Source: Myxococcales bacterium (GTDB taxonomy: Bacteria > Myxococcota_A > Polyangia > Polyangiales > Polyangiaceae). Taken from it: a stretch of DNA of 35,175 nt. Positions 1 to 12,145 of this stretch are shown here, piece by piece (within the stretch, counting starts at the first letter, position 1; every line of letters starts with the position of its first letter). Where the stretch lies: the NCBI GenBank assembly GCA_023248735.1, contig JAHFDY010000025.1, positions 1 to 35,175 on the forward strand. The letters are read 5' to 3'. The translations under genes and the position numbers were made by a program. The notes beneath the pieces were generated by a model that had not been told where the DNA came from, ran no database searches, and saw only the letters and a program-made list of their open reading frames with translations.

Positions 1-1395
1 GTGGTTCGTCGGCTCGTCGAGAACCAGAACATTCGGACGTTCAACCATGATGCGACAAAAGACGAGGCGCGCCGCCTCACCGCCGGAGAGCGAGCCCACT
101 TTTTTTTCGACATCCGCGCCCGAGAAGAGGACACGACCCAACTGTCCTCGCACGTAACTGGTGCCCTCCTGCGGGACAGTGTCCCATATCACCTGAAGCG
201 GAGTCTTCGCTGGATCGGCGAGCACTTCTCGATGGTCTTGCGCAAAGTAGCCAACCTTTGCTTCGTGGCCCCACTTGACCTTGCCGGCGTCAGCTTCGAG
301 ACCGCCGGTGGCGATCTTCAGAAGCGTCGATTTGCCGAGACCATTCGGGCCGATGATGGCAACTCTCTCTCCGCGTCGGACGAGCACTGAAACGTCCTGC
401 AGGACTCGCTTCGCGCCGTAGGACTTAGAGACGCGGGTAACCTCGAGGACTTCGCGTCCGCTTTGGCGCGCGAGCGTAAATTGAAACTGTGGTGCCCGTC
501 GCGACGTAACGTCAAGTTCCTTTACCTCGATCTTTTCGATCTGTTTGAGGCGGCTTTGCGCCTGAGTCGCCTTCGTTGCCTTTGCGCCAAATCGCTCCAC
601 CCATGCTCGCTTCTCGGCGATAATTGCCTCGGCTCGCGCGATCTCCGCTTCCTTGCGTTCTCTTATTGCAGCCTTTGTGGTTACGAATGACGTGTAGTTG
701 CCGGGGTACGCGGTGATCGTTTCGTAGTCGACGTCGAGAATCTGCGTTGCAACATTGTCGAGAAACCGCTGATCGTGCGAAATGATGAGCGCGCACCCTT
801 GATAGCCGGCGAGGAATTTCTCGAGCCACCTGATCGAGAGAATGTCGAGGTGATTGGTGGGCTCGTCGAGCAACAATATGTCTGGGCCACCGAGAAGGAC
901 TTGTGCGAGCAGCACGCGAAGTTTGAACCCGCCCGACAGCGTCGACAGGGGTTCTCTGTGTGACACGACGGGAATGCCGAGGCCTTCGAGAATGCCGCTC
1001 GCACGCGCCTCGAGCGTGTAGCCATCGTGCACGCCGATGCGGTCCTCGAGGTCGGCGAGACGTGCAGCGTCGGGTGAAGCGCTCTCCGTTTCCAGGCGAA
1101 TATCGGTGAGCGCACTCGTCACGATTAGATCGCCGGCCATCGCGATGTCGATGATCAGTTCTTCATCGCGGAGGAAACGATCTTGCCGCAAGACGCCCAT
1201 GCGCGCGTCCTTCGGGAAAACGAGGGTGCCTTCTGTAGCCGCCTCGTCACCGGCAAGTATTTTGACGAACGTGGTCTTGCCGGAGCCGTTTGCGCCGACG
1301 AGGCCGTAGCGAGAACCTGGAACGAGCTTGAGCGACACCTCTTCGAAGAGGGCGCGAGCGCCGTAGGACATGCCGAGGTTCGTGATGCCGATCAT
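1..1395 (-). CDS. ABC-F family ATPase, YbiT-like (3' end outside window)
   Basis: Soluble ABC-F protein with two ATPase domains and no membrane segments; the family binds the ribosomal E site and relieves stalled or antibiotic-blocked translation. Visible over 465 residues: Walker A GANGSGKT (about 34-41), signature LSGGF (153-157), Walker B with DEPTNHLD (177-184), then a linker arm beginning YPGNY (230) that is rich in Lys/Arg/Glu. The second domain has GPNGLGKST (349-357), signature LSGGE (436-440) and DEPTNH at the window edge. The FGAKATKATQAQSRLKQIEKI linker and GYFAQDH motif resemble YbiT rather than Uup or EttA. ATG at 1395 is the only possible start, because an in-frame TGA lies about 70 bp upstream with no other start between. 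About 65 residues are probably missing at the C-terminus. Family call is very secure; the subfamily is inference. Confidence 0.94.
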   Translation of the reverse strand, partial: MIGITNLGMSYGARALFEEVSLKLVPGSRYGLVGANGSGKTTFVKILAGDEAATEGTLVFPKDARMGVLRQDRFLRDEELIIDIAMAGDLIVTSALTDIRLETESASPDAARLADLEDRIGVHDGYTLEARASGILEGLGIPVVSHREPLSTLSGGFKLRVLLAQVLLGGPDILLLDEPTNHLDILSIRWLEKFLAGYQGCALIISHDQRFLDNVATQILDVDYETITAYPGNYTSFVTTKAAIRERKEAEIARAEAIIAEKRAWVERFGAKATKATQAQSRLKQIEKIEVKELDVTSRRAPQFQFTLARQSGREVLEVTRVSKSYGAKRVLQDVSVLVRRGERVAIIGPNGLGKSTLLKIATGGLEADAGKVKWGHEAKVGYFAQDHREVLADPAKTPLQVIWDTVPQEGTSYVRGQLGRVLFSGADVEKKVGSLSGGEAARLVFCRIMVERPNVLVLDEPTNH

Positions 1396-1510
1396 TTCCG
1401 ATGCCTGCGGTGTAATCGTGACGGTGGCCGCGATCCACTTCTGTGATTCGGGCCGTTGCGCGGATCAACGCGCTAACTCGCTTCCCGGCGGCGGCACAGA
1501 CAAGATCCCC

Positions 1511-1525
1511 CTCGGGCTTCCCGAG
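1511..1525 (-). promoter_or_regulatory. Short hairpin in the ABC-F leader
   Basis: CTCGGG and CCCGAG form a perfect 6-bp stem with a 3-nt loop, about 115 nt upstream of the ABC-F start codon on the minus strand. Some ABC-F genes are controlled by leader attenuation, so this could be regulatory. No run of U follows and no alternative pairing was established, so the functional reading is speculative. Confidence 0.25.
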
Positions 1526-1556
1526 TTGAGAACAAGACACCGCTGTAGAAAGAGCC

Positions 1557-1562
1557 ATTTTA
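1557..1562 (-). promoter_or_regulatory. Possible -10 element (TAAAAT) for the ABC-F gene
   Basis: On the minus strand TAAAAT matches the sigma-70 -10 consensus at five of six positions and would start a transcript near 1550, giving a leader of about 155 nt that includes the 1511-1525 hairpin. No recognisable -35 box sits 16-18 bp upstream, so this is only a weak candidate. Confidence 0.22.
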
Positions 1563-1822
1563 TTGCGAGTCAGGTTTTACGACGCACCCGTAAATTTGGT
1601 GTTGGCTTCACCACGCCCCGTCGATAGTCCCGCCCGTCCACTCGTCCCGTCATCTTCGTCAATCTTATTTATCAAAGCAAGCGCGCGCACTATTTGGTTC
1701 GCAAGGGTCGTACCACGCTCCCACCCCGGGAAACCCTGTGCCTCACACCCGCAGTCACTGTCCGCGTCAACAAGCAACCGTCACCGGACAAACAGCGTCT
1801 CGGGGGAACGGCAAGCCCGAGC

Positions 1823-2035
1823 TCACGTGAGTCGGCGCACAACCACGGGCTGCGTAGCGCTCGCGGCAACGACACGCTTTGCCGCGCCGTGGTCCCGATA
1901 CACGGCCATCTTCTGTTCGACGATTTTTCCCGAAATGCAGACGCGATCCCCTTGACGGATACTGAGCACGGAAATGCGATCGCCGCCAAAGAATGTCGGC
2001 AAGGCGGCTTCGACAGACGCATAGCTTGACGACCG
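1823..2035 (-). pseudogene. Possible C-terminal domain remnant
   Basis: A minus-strand frame ending with TGA at 1823 reads as a plausible small beta-rich domain for its last ~65 residues. It has alternating hydrophobics, a GDRVCISGKIVE segment, YRDHGAAK and a PVVVRRL tail. This pattern recalls the C-terminal domain of GIDE/E3-like membrane proteins, but the resemblance is by eye only. No good start exists: upstream codons in this frame overlap the 88-aa gene, which reads in another frame and ends at 2037. In-frame candidates are ATG 2149, GTG near 2101 or a TTG inside the domain. It may be a decayed gene end, or a frameshifted extension of the 88-aa gene. Alternatively it is a chance open frame. 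Confidence 0.33.
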
Positions 2036-2036
2036 C

Positions 2037-2303
2037 TTAGTTCCAAACCCGGCTCGCTGACCGCAGCGTCGCCTCGTCGCCCTCGAGTACCGGCGATCCA
2101 CCGTCCGCGAGCGCTCGATTCTCTTCCGCTTTACGCGTGTATTCATCACGCATCTTGCCAGGATTCTCCCGCTCGGCAGCGCGGTCCCATTGATGCGCGG
2201 CGTCTCGATAGGCCCGTGCGCGCGCGATATCGTCGCCTGCGTCGCTTGCCTTTTGCTCAGCCGCTTGCGCCTTTGGAACGTGTGGATTTCGACCGAAGCT
2301 CAT
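2037..2303 (-). CDS. Hypothetical 88-aa hydrophilic protein
   Basis: I do not recognise this protein. It is short, highly charged, and rich in Ala, Glu, Arg and Asp (for example DDIARARAYRDAAHQWDRAA), with a predicted helical character, no signal peptide and no membrane segment. The start is well supported: GGAGG lies at 2310-2314, six bases before ATG 2303, the strongest Shine-Dalgarno seen in the window. It begins 45 bp after the stop of the 353-aa PilT-like gene and is on the same strand, so it is probably co-transcribed with the two ATPase genes and could be an accessory of them (inference). Its stop falls where a different frame starts to look protein-like (see the remnant at 1823-2035), so a frameshift near its 3' end cannot be excluded. 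Confidence 0.72.
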   Translation of the reverse strand: MSFGRNPHVPKAQAAEQKASDAGDDIARARAYRDAAHQWDRAAERENPGKMRDEYTRKAEENRALADGGSPVLEGDEATLRSASRVWN

Positions 2304-2348
2304 TGGAAACCTCCGTGCCTGTAGCTAGCGCAAATTGACTCGGGCAGG

Positions 2349-3410
2349 CTAGCCAATCGCTCTCACGCGCTTCTCAAACGTATCCTTGTCGCTTGCCTTT
2401 TCCAGCCCCACCTCAAAAGTGATCAATTTCTGTGACACAAGCCGTTCGAGCGCCATGTCCATCGTTTGCATCCCAACGCCTTGGCTCGCCTGCATCAAGC
2501 TTGGAATCTGAAACGTCTTGTTGTCGCGTATCATCGCCGCAAGCCCACTCGTTGCGACAAGCACCTCTTGCGCGGCGACCCTTCCCTGGCCGTCAGCTCG
2601 CTTCATGAGCTGCTGTGCGACGACTCCGATGAGGCTCTCAGCGAGCATCCCTCGCACCTGCGGCTGCTCTTCTGCATTGAACGCGTTGACGACGCGATCG
2701 ATTGTCGCTGGCGCGCTGTTCGTATGAACGGTCGCAAACACCAGGACACCGAAACTTGCGAGTTGAAGCGCGAGCTTCATCGTCTCGTTGTTGCGCAGCT
2801 CGCCGATCAAAATCACGTCGGGATCCTCGCGACCCGCACTTCGAATCGCGCTCGCAAAGCTACCCGCGTCCGGTCCGACTTCGCGATGCGTCACTTGTCC
2901 CTTGAGCGGCTTGTGCACGAACTCGACGGGGTCCTCAATTGTCAAAATGTGACATGCGCGGGTCTGATTAATATGACGAATCATCGCGGCGAGCGTCGTA
3001 CTCTTCCCCGAGCCTGTAGGGCCAGTCACGAGCACAAGCCCATTCCGACGTTCAGCAAGTTTACGAACGATGGCCGGACAGCCGAGCTGTTCGAGCGTGA
3101 GAATCTCCGTCGGAATTGTTCGAAACACCGCCGCGAGACCGCTCGACTTGCGAAAGTAGTTCGCGCGGAATCGAGCTTTCTCCCCATACGAGTATGCAAA
3201 GTCGAGATCGTTCTCACGAAGCACTTGGTCGCGCTGTTCGTTCGTCACGATCTCAAACAAGAGACGAGCCATCTCGTCTTCAGTCACAGCCGCCTCGCGC
3301 AAGGGCATCAGGTCACCCTTGACACGAGCGATCGGTGGATACCCAACCCCAAGGTGGAGATCACTTCCCCTGAGGCGGAGAAGGTCGTCGAACAGCGCGA
3401 AGATCTTCAT
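2349..3410 (-). CDS. PilT/PilU-like type IV pilus ATPase (353 aa)
   Basis: Cytoplasmic hexameric ATPase of the secretion/retraction superfamily. PilT powers pilus retraction at the inner-membrane base. The N-terminal PAS-like domain (about 1-100) contains the SDLHL motif. The ATPase core has Walker A GPTGSGKS (130-137), the Asp-box TIEDPVEFVH (157-166), Walker B with GELR (Glu204), and the His-box HTNSA beginning at His229. The C-terminal helical part has AAMIRDNKTFQIPSL in the place of the PilT AIRNLIRE region. The usual Asp after GEMR/GELR is Asn207 here (NNET). Length is typical of PilT (345-380 aa). Its ATG is embedded in the stop of the 599-aa paralogue (ATGA), with GGAGG just upstream, so the two are translationally coupled. 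Whether it retracts pili or serves another machine cannot be told: no pilin gene is in the window. Confidence 0.95.
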   Translation of the reverse strand: MKIFALFDDLLRLRGSDLHLGVGYPPIARVKGDLMPLREAAVTEDEMARLLFEIVTNEQRDQVLRENDLDFAYSYGEKARFRANYFRKSSGLAAVFRTIPTEILTLEQLGCPAIVRKLAERRNGLVLVTGPTGSGKSTTLAAMIRHINQTRACHILTIEDPVEFVHKPLKGQVTHREVGPDAGSFASAIRSAGREDPDVILIGELRNNETMKLALQLASFGVLVFATVHTNSAPATIDRVVNAFNAEEQPQVRGMLAESLIGVVAQQLMKRADGQGRVAAQEVLVATSGLAAMIRDNKTFQIPSLMQASQGVGMQTMDMALERLVSQKLITFEVGLEKASDKDTFEKRVRAIG

Positions 3411-5206
3411 GGTGTCCTCCCGCGCTGACCAATTTTTGACAGAAGGTCATCGGGCGACTCAGCAACGAGCAAAGCTCCCTCGATAGAGATCGATCCACGT
3501 ATGATCAATTCGGTAAGCGAATCGTCGAGCCGCACGATCCCAAAGGCCTTGCCCCGCTGCTGCAAGCTCGGAATTTGAAATGTCTTGTTCTCGCGAATCA
3601 GGCTCGCAAGTGCAAACGAGCCCGGCAGCATTTCGACGGCGGCAATCAGACCCTCTCCCTCTCGTGCCGGAAGAAGCCGTTGAGAGACAACCAATCGAAG
3701 TGCGGAGGCAAGCGTGAGCCGAACTTGTGCTTGCTCACCCGTGGGAAACAAATCGATCAAGCGATCAATCGTCTTTGCCGCGCTCGGTGTGTTCATCGTG
3801 CCCAAAACGAGGTGTCCGGTCTCCGCGGCGGCAAGCGCCATCCGCACCGTCTCGGCGTCGCGCAGTTCGCCAACAACGATGACGTCCGGGTCCTCTCGAA
3901 GGGACGCCTTAAGGGCAGTTTGAAACGACTTCGTGTGCGTTCCCACCTCGCGCTGGCTCAACATCGCCTTTTTCCGCGGGTGAATGTACTCGATTGGATC
4001 TTCGACCGTAATGACGTGATGCGTAGTTTCACAGTTCAGTAAGTTGACGAGCGCGGCAACGGTAGACGTTTTTCCATGGCCGGTTGGTCCAGTCGCAACG
4101 ATCAGGCCCTGATGGTGAGTGATTGCTTGAGCGATTTCATTTGGTAAACCAAGTGAACGAAGGGTCGGCACCTCTGTTGCAATGAGGCGGAACGTCGCCT
4201 TGATTCCACCGCGATGCCGCACCACATTCACGCGAAACCGTCCTTCGGTCTCGGTCTCAAGAGCGAAATCGCACGTTCCATCGCGCTCGAACGGCTCTCG
4301 GCATCGAGCGGGTACCAGCGGCATCACAAGCGCGGAAACCACTTCGGGGGTGAGGATCGGCCCGTGAGGCGTGAGCTCTTGCGACAGTCGAGCGAGTAGC
4401 GGGCGGCCCGCAACGACGTGCAAATCGCTCGCGCGATGTTTGCGTGCGAACGCGAGCGCTTGCACCAATGCGCTGGGTAGCACGCGGGGCGACAATGACG
4501 GCGCAAGCATCGGCGACGCTGCCGGTACGCGGGACTCCAGGTCGCGAAGCTCGCGTTCGACCGGCGGCGCGGCCGATCGCGGTGACTCCTTGCTTTCGAG
4601 GTTCCGCGACATTGGCGGCGCTTGCCGTGCAGCCACCCGATCGAGTTCAACGTCGGCGCGAGCAGCCAGCACAGCGTCGGGAATCCGCAGCGGCATCGTA
4701 TGCTCAAGCGGATCATCATCGAGTTCGAGTAATCCGCCGGGGTCGGATCTGAACGCTGGCGGTGCGTCCGACTCAAAGGGTTCGTGTATCTGATCGCGCG
4801 AGCCATCAACAATGGCGGCCATCAGCGCATCTGATGGCGGTCCTCGATCGCGATCCATTGAGGTCGCCCGCGGCTTCTCTTCGGCTCGCGTCAGAAGTAC
4901 TCGCGCCTGTACGCGCTCGCCTCGAACAACCGCGCCCACCAGAAGTGAGCCAACTCCATCCACCCGTGCGCGCCACTTCGTCGGCTTGTCGGTGAGAGTC
5001 TCGACGTAACGACTTCCACCCAGCGACATGAGCACCCCGTAGACTTCGTCCCGCGTAAGCGATCGATCGTCGACGGGCTCATATGCGTTCGCGATCTTAA
5101 CGCACGGCAGGCGCCCACTCGCAAATGCAAATTCGGACACCTCCTTCTTCAGAAGATGCGCCAGCAGATCGGTAATGCGCTTGACGACTTCGGGAGGGGC
5201 GAGCAC
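3407..5206 (-). CDS. Long PilT-like ATPase with duplicated N-terminal domain (599 aa)
   Basis: PilT-family ATPase nearly 250 residues longer than usual. Residues about 245-599 form a full PilT unit: ASDLHV (259-264), Walker A GPTGHGKT (373-380), Asp-box TVEDPIEYIH (400-409), Walker B GELRDAET with Glu447, and IRENKTFQIPSL (538-549). The His-box reads MNTPSAAKTIDR, so the conserved His is Asn472. Residues 1-105 look like a worn copy of the same PilT N-domain (SEFAF in place of SDLHL), joined by a Pro/Asp/Glu/Ser-rich linker (about 110-245). The start is GTG at 5206 with GGAT upstream. It overlaps the following 353-aa paralogue by ATGA. The shared KTFQIPSL motif suggests the two arose by duplication. 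They probably form a mixed or paired motor (inference). Confidence 0.93.
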   Translation of the reverse strand: MLAPPEVVKRITDLLAHLLKKEVSEFAFASGRLPCVKIANAYEPVDDRSLTRDEVYGVLMSLGGSRYVETLTDKPTKWRARVDGVGSLLVGAVVRGERVQARVLLTRAEEKPRATSMDRDRGPPSDALMAAIVDGSRDQIHEPFESDAPPAFRSDPGGLLELDDDPLEHTMPLRIPDAVLAARADVELDRVAARQAPPMSRNLESKESPRSAAPPVERELRDLESRVPAASPMLAPSLSPRVLPSALVQALAFARKHRASDLHVVAGRPLLARLSQELTPHGPILTPEVVSALVMPLVPARCREPFERDGTCDFALETETEGRFRVNVVRHRGGIKATFRLIATEVPTLRSLGLPNEIAQAITHHQGLIVATGPTGHGKTSTVAALVNLLNCETTHHVITVEDPIEYIHPRKKAMLSQREVGTHTKSFQTALKASLREDPDVIVVGELRDAETVRMALAAAETGHLVLGTMNTPSAAKTIDRLIDLFPTGEQAQVRLTLASALRLVVSQRLLPAREGEGLIAAVEMLPGSFALASLIRENKTFQIPSLQQRGKAFGIVRLDDSLTELIIRGSISIEGALLVAESPDDLLSKIGQRGRTP

Positions 5207-5268
5207 GTATCCCTAGAATACGGGTTGTGTGCGATAAGATTGAAGATCCGCCACGTGCCTCGGCGAAA

Positions 5269-9640
<4,372 letters not shown>

Positions 9641-9820
9641 CGCTACTTCTGTTTCACGATCACGACGCGACTACAAGGCCGGTGCTCGCTCCGCACAAGT
9701 CAAAGGAGGACGAGGGTTTTGGCGCGAATTCATCCATTTCGGCCCGCAAAAGCTCTGCGCAGCGACAGCGCTCGAATACTGATACCCTCCACAGTCGTGT
9801 CAGGTGGCGGAAGTTCCAGT

Positions 9821-12103
9821 GTGAAGCGTGGCGTCCGCTCGCCCAAAGGTGAACTGCCACCATCCGGCACGTCACGCGACCCGCTCCTGCGTCTCGCAGC
9901 CAGCAAGCGTGGCCTCGGCCTCGAACTTGCGCGGACCGCTCAGGTCGGACCCGTGCTGGTCCGCGATCTCTCCATTTGGCTCGATGCCATTACGTTTCCC
10001 ACTGACATTTCCGGCGGAGTTGATCGCTTTCGCCATCGCCGCGGAACGCTCGATTCGCTCACGATCGAAGTGTCGAGGGACCGACTCGCCGACTGGGCGA
10101 AGGTGCAACTTGCAGGGCTGTGGACCGCCCGCGCTCCCGAAGTCCATGTGTTCGTTCGTAAGCAGGGCCTAAGCGTTCTCGTGCGCCAGGCAGCGGAAAC
10201 ATCGGGCGAAAGCGATCGCTTGCTTGCATTCGACGTCGCGCATCATCTCTCGGGATCGTCGATCGAACTTGCTCCGCTTCGCGCACGGTCAAGTGACTTG
10301 ACTGTGCCGCCAACGGTTCAAGCGGCTCGCGTTCTCGCCACGGTCTTAGGAAGCCTGGCCGCTCGCCAGGGTTATCGTTTCACGATTCGTAACATCGTTC
10401 GCACTATTTGCTTGAATGTGCTGCCCGAAGGCGGCGCACGTGTTCCGCGCTGCGATGAAGTCGAGCTCGAGCACGGATACCAAGAGGGTGACATTTTCGT
10501 CGTGCGTGCCGCCCGTGACCTCGTTGCGATCGATCCTGGCGACATTGGCGCACTTGAAGTTTCGCGGCTCTCAAGCAAGGGCGACCATGCTGCCTTCGGC
10601 GGTCACACCGATGAGGCGCGTGAGCACTATCTCGAAGCACTCGAGCACGCGCCGCAGCACCCGGAACTCGTCAGGCGCGTGGCAGAAATCGACGCGGCCT
10701 TCGCTGCACGCACCGAAGGCGCACGCGCGATGCTCACTACTTCCGCGCTTGGCAACGACGCGGCAGGGCTCCTTCTCGCTGGACAGCTCAGCGCGCGTTC
10801 GGGCGACGTGGGTGGTGCGCTCGCATCATTCGGACGTGCCGCCGATGGTGAAATAATACCATCGATGATCGCTTATGCCCTAGGCGAGTCGGCTCGCCTG
10901 ACGCGCGATCCATTTGAGGCTGCGTCCCAACTTGCGCGAGCGGTTGCGCTCGCGCCAGCGTCAACGTCTCTTCGTTGGCAGAACTTCAAGCTGCTCCTTC
11001 GCACGGCACGACTCGACGAAGCGCGAAGAGAGGCCGAGCAACTCGAAGCTCTCACGCGCGGGCCGAATGCGCGAGCCTCCCTCTGGCGGACAGTATCGAT
11101 GGCGTTTCAAGCGGAAGGCCACCTTTCGTCCGCACGCGAGATGCTGGAGCGCGCCCTTCGCTACCGTCCCGACGATCCCTCGACGCTCCTTGACGTGGGC
11201 GCGGCGTTGCTTGATCAGAGCGACGCGCGTGCCTTGCCGCTTCTGCGGCGCGCTTCAGAAGTTGGCACCAAAGACCGCGGCATTATGGCGCGGATCGAAC
11301 TTCTCTTTGCACGCGCGATGGCATCGCTCGCGAACGACGTTCCGGCAGCGCTGTCTCGCCTTCGCGATGCCCCGTCGGGAACGGCCCATGAGCCTGAGAT
11401 ACGGATCTGGGAGGCGCGCTTCCGTCACCAGGTGGGCGATCCGCAGGGAGCGACGGTGGCGTACGCAGCCATGCGCGACGTCATCCTTGCGCGAGCGACA
11501 GCAGCGCCGCGCGAAGCCGCAGATTGGCTCCTTGAAGCGGCGCGTTTTGAGCGCGACGTCCGCGGTGATCTCTACGCTGCGCGCCAACACCTTTTGGTCG
11601 GCGCCCGGGCGAGCAAGGACGATCCCGCGATTGCCCGTCTGCTTCAGGAAGTAAGTGGCGCGGTCGCACTTGCGTCGCGGGAAGCAACGCTTTCCGAGGC
11701 GGCGTTGCATCCGCAAACGATAGTTCCACCGGTTGACATTCTGCCGACGGTCGACGTGCAAGCTGCGGTCGAAGCGCCGCGATCCCTCATCGCGAGCGTC
11801 ACGATCGAGGACGAGGACGTTGCCGCTGCACGCGTCGAGCAGCTCACCGAACAGCTGCGTGCCGATCCGACGCGCGATGAAGTTGTCCTTGAGTTGGCGG
11901 GTCTGCTTCGTGCCCTTGCCCGCAGTCACGAGCTCCTTGCGGTGCTTCTTGCGCGTGTCGAGGATGCACCTTCAGACAAGCGCGATGGCATTGTTCGCGG
12001 CACGTGCGCGCTGCTCGAGGAGCTGGAGGCGGAAGCCGCGAGCGCAGGCAGAGAGCTCGATGCGTCGTTGTTTCGTGATGCACGTGGGATTATTTCATCG
12101 TAG
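9821..12103 (+). CDS. Large TPR-repeat protein with unrecognised N-terminal domain (760 aa)
   Basis: Residues about 1-250 form an N-terminal domain I do not recognise, containing stretches such as VLVRDLSIWLDAITFPT and TLDSLTIEVSRDRLADWAKV. From about residue 265 the protein is built of helical TPR-like repeats, for example DEAREHYLEALEHAPQHPEL and SSAREMLERALRYRPDDPS. These repeats usually mediate protein-protein contact. No signal peptide or membrane segment was seen. The frame is open upstream to 9395 but that part lies antisense to the helicase and is Arg-rich, so I place the start at GTG 9821, which has GGCGGAAG upstream. GTG 9796 is an alternative. It is divergent from the helicase gene with 180 bp between, which may hold both promoters, though none is clear. 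Confidence 0.82.
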   Translation: MKRGVRSPKGELPPSGTSRDPLLRLAASKRGLGLELARTAQVGPVLVRDLSIWLDAITFPTDISGGVDRFRHRRGTLDSLTIEVSRDRLADWAKVQLAGLWTARAPEVHVFVRKQGLSVLVRQAAETSGESDRLLAFDVAHHLSGSSIELAPLRARSSDLTVPPTVQAARVLATVLGSLAARQGYRFTIRNIVRTICLNVLPEGGARVPRCDEVELEHGYQEGDIFVVRAARDLVAIDPGDIGALEVSRLSSKGDHAAFGGHTDEAREHYLEALEHAPQHPELVRRVAEIDAAFAARTEGARAMLTTSALGNDAAGLLLAGQLSARSGDVGGALASFGRAADGEIIPSMIAYALGESARLTRDPFEAASQLARAVALAPASTSLRWQNFKLLLRTARLDEARREAEQLEALTRGPNARASLWRTVSMAFQAEGHLSSAREMLERALRYRPDDPSTLLDVGAALLDQSDARALPLLRRASEVGTKDRGIMARIELLFARAMASLANDVPAALSRLRDAPSGTAHEPEIRIWEARFRHQVGDPQGATVAYAAMRDVILARATAAPREAADWLLEAARFERDVRGDLYAARQHLLVGARASKDDPAIARLLQEVSGAVALASREATLSEAALHPQTIVPPVDILPTVDVQAAVEAPRSLIASVTIEDEDVAAARVEQLTEQLRADPTRDEVVLELAGLLRALARSHELLAVLLARVEDAPSDKRDGIVRGTCALLEELEAEAASAGRELDASLFRDARGIISS

Positions 12104-12123
12104 CCAGGCAGGCAACCAAAGAA

Positions 12124-12139
12124 CGCGCGTTGGTGCGCG
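12124..12139. terminator. Weak hairpin between convergent genes
   Basis: CGCGC and GCGCG flank a 6-nt loop in the 42-bp space between the convergent TPR gene (stop 12103) and TerB-like gene (stop 12146). It could end transcription from both sides, but the stem is only 5 bp and there is no T-run. Confidence 0.28.
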
Positions 12140-12145
12140 GATAAT

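Larger units (their letters stand above)
1396..1822. other. Non-coding gap of about 430 bp, no supported gene
   Basis: Between the ABC-F start and the possible remnant ending at 1823 no reading frame has convincing protein character. A 66-codon minus-strand frame (1577-1777) is open, but it has no recognisable motif, no clear ribosome-binding site and ordinary low-complexity composition. The stretch includes locally AT-richer pieces near 1575-1600 and 1660-1680, in keeping with promoter or untranslated DNA. The two weak leader elements listed separately are all I can see. Confidence 0.5.

Noticed and set aside
1247-1558. 103-codon minus-strand frame covering the ABC-F start
   Set aside because: It overlaps the real gene out of frame and turns Arg/His-rich there. 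The portion upstream has no recognisable motif.
1577-1777. 66-codon minus-strand frame as a small gene
   Set aside because: No ribosome-binding site, motif or conserved-looking composition. Kept only as a note in the gap description.
2324-2353. Two GCTAGC copies after the PilT-like gene
   Set aside because: A six-base palindrome occurring twice is expected by chance often enough, and one copy includes the stop codon. No terminator structure is evident.
2466-3428. Long plus-strand open frame antisense to the 353-aa PilT-like gene
   Set aside because: It has no domain character and is Arg/His/Ser-rich. It mirrors the codon bias of the true gene on the other strand.
9641-9820. Promoters for the divergent helicase and TPR genes (TTGACT on minus strand, AATACT on plus strand)
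   Set aside because: Neither box has a partner at 16-18 bp spacing, so no promoter can be supported.
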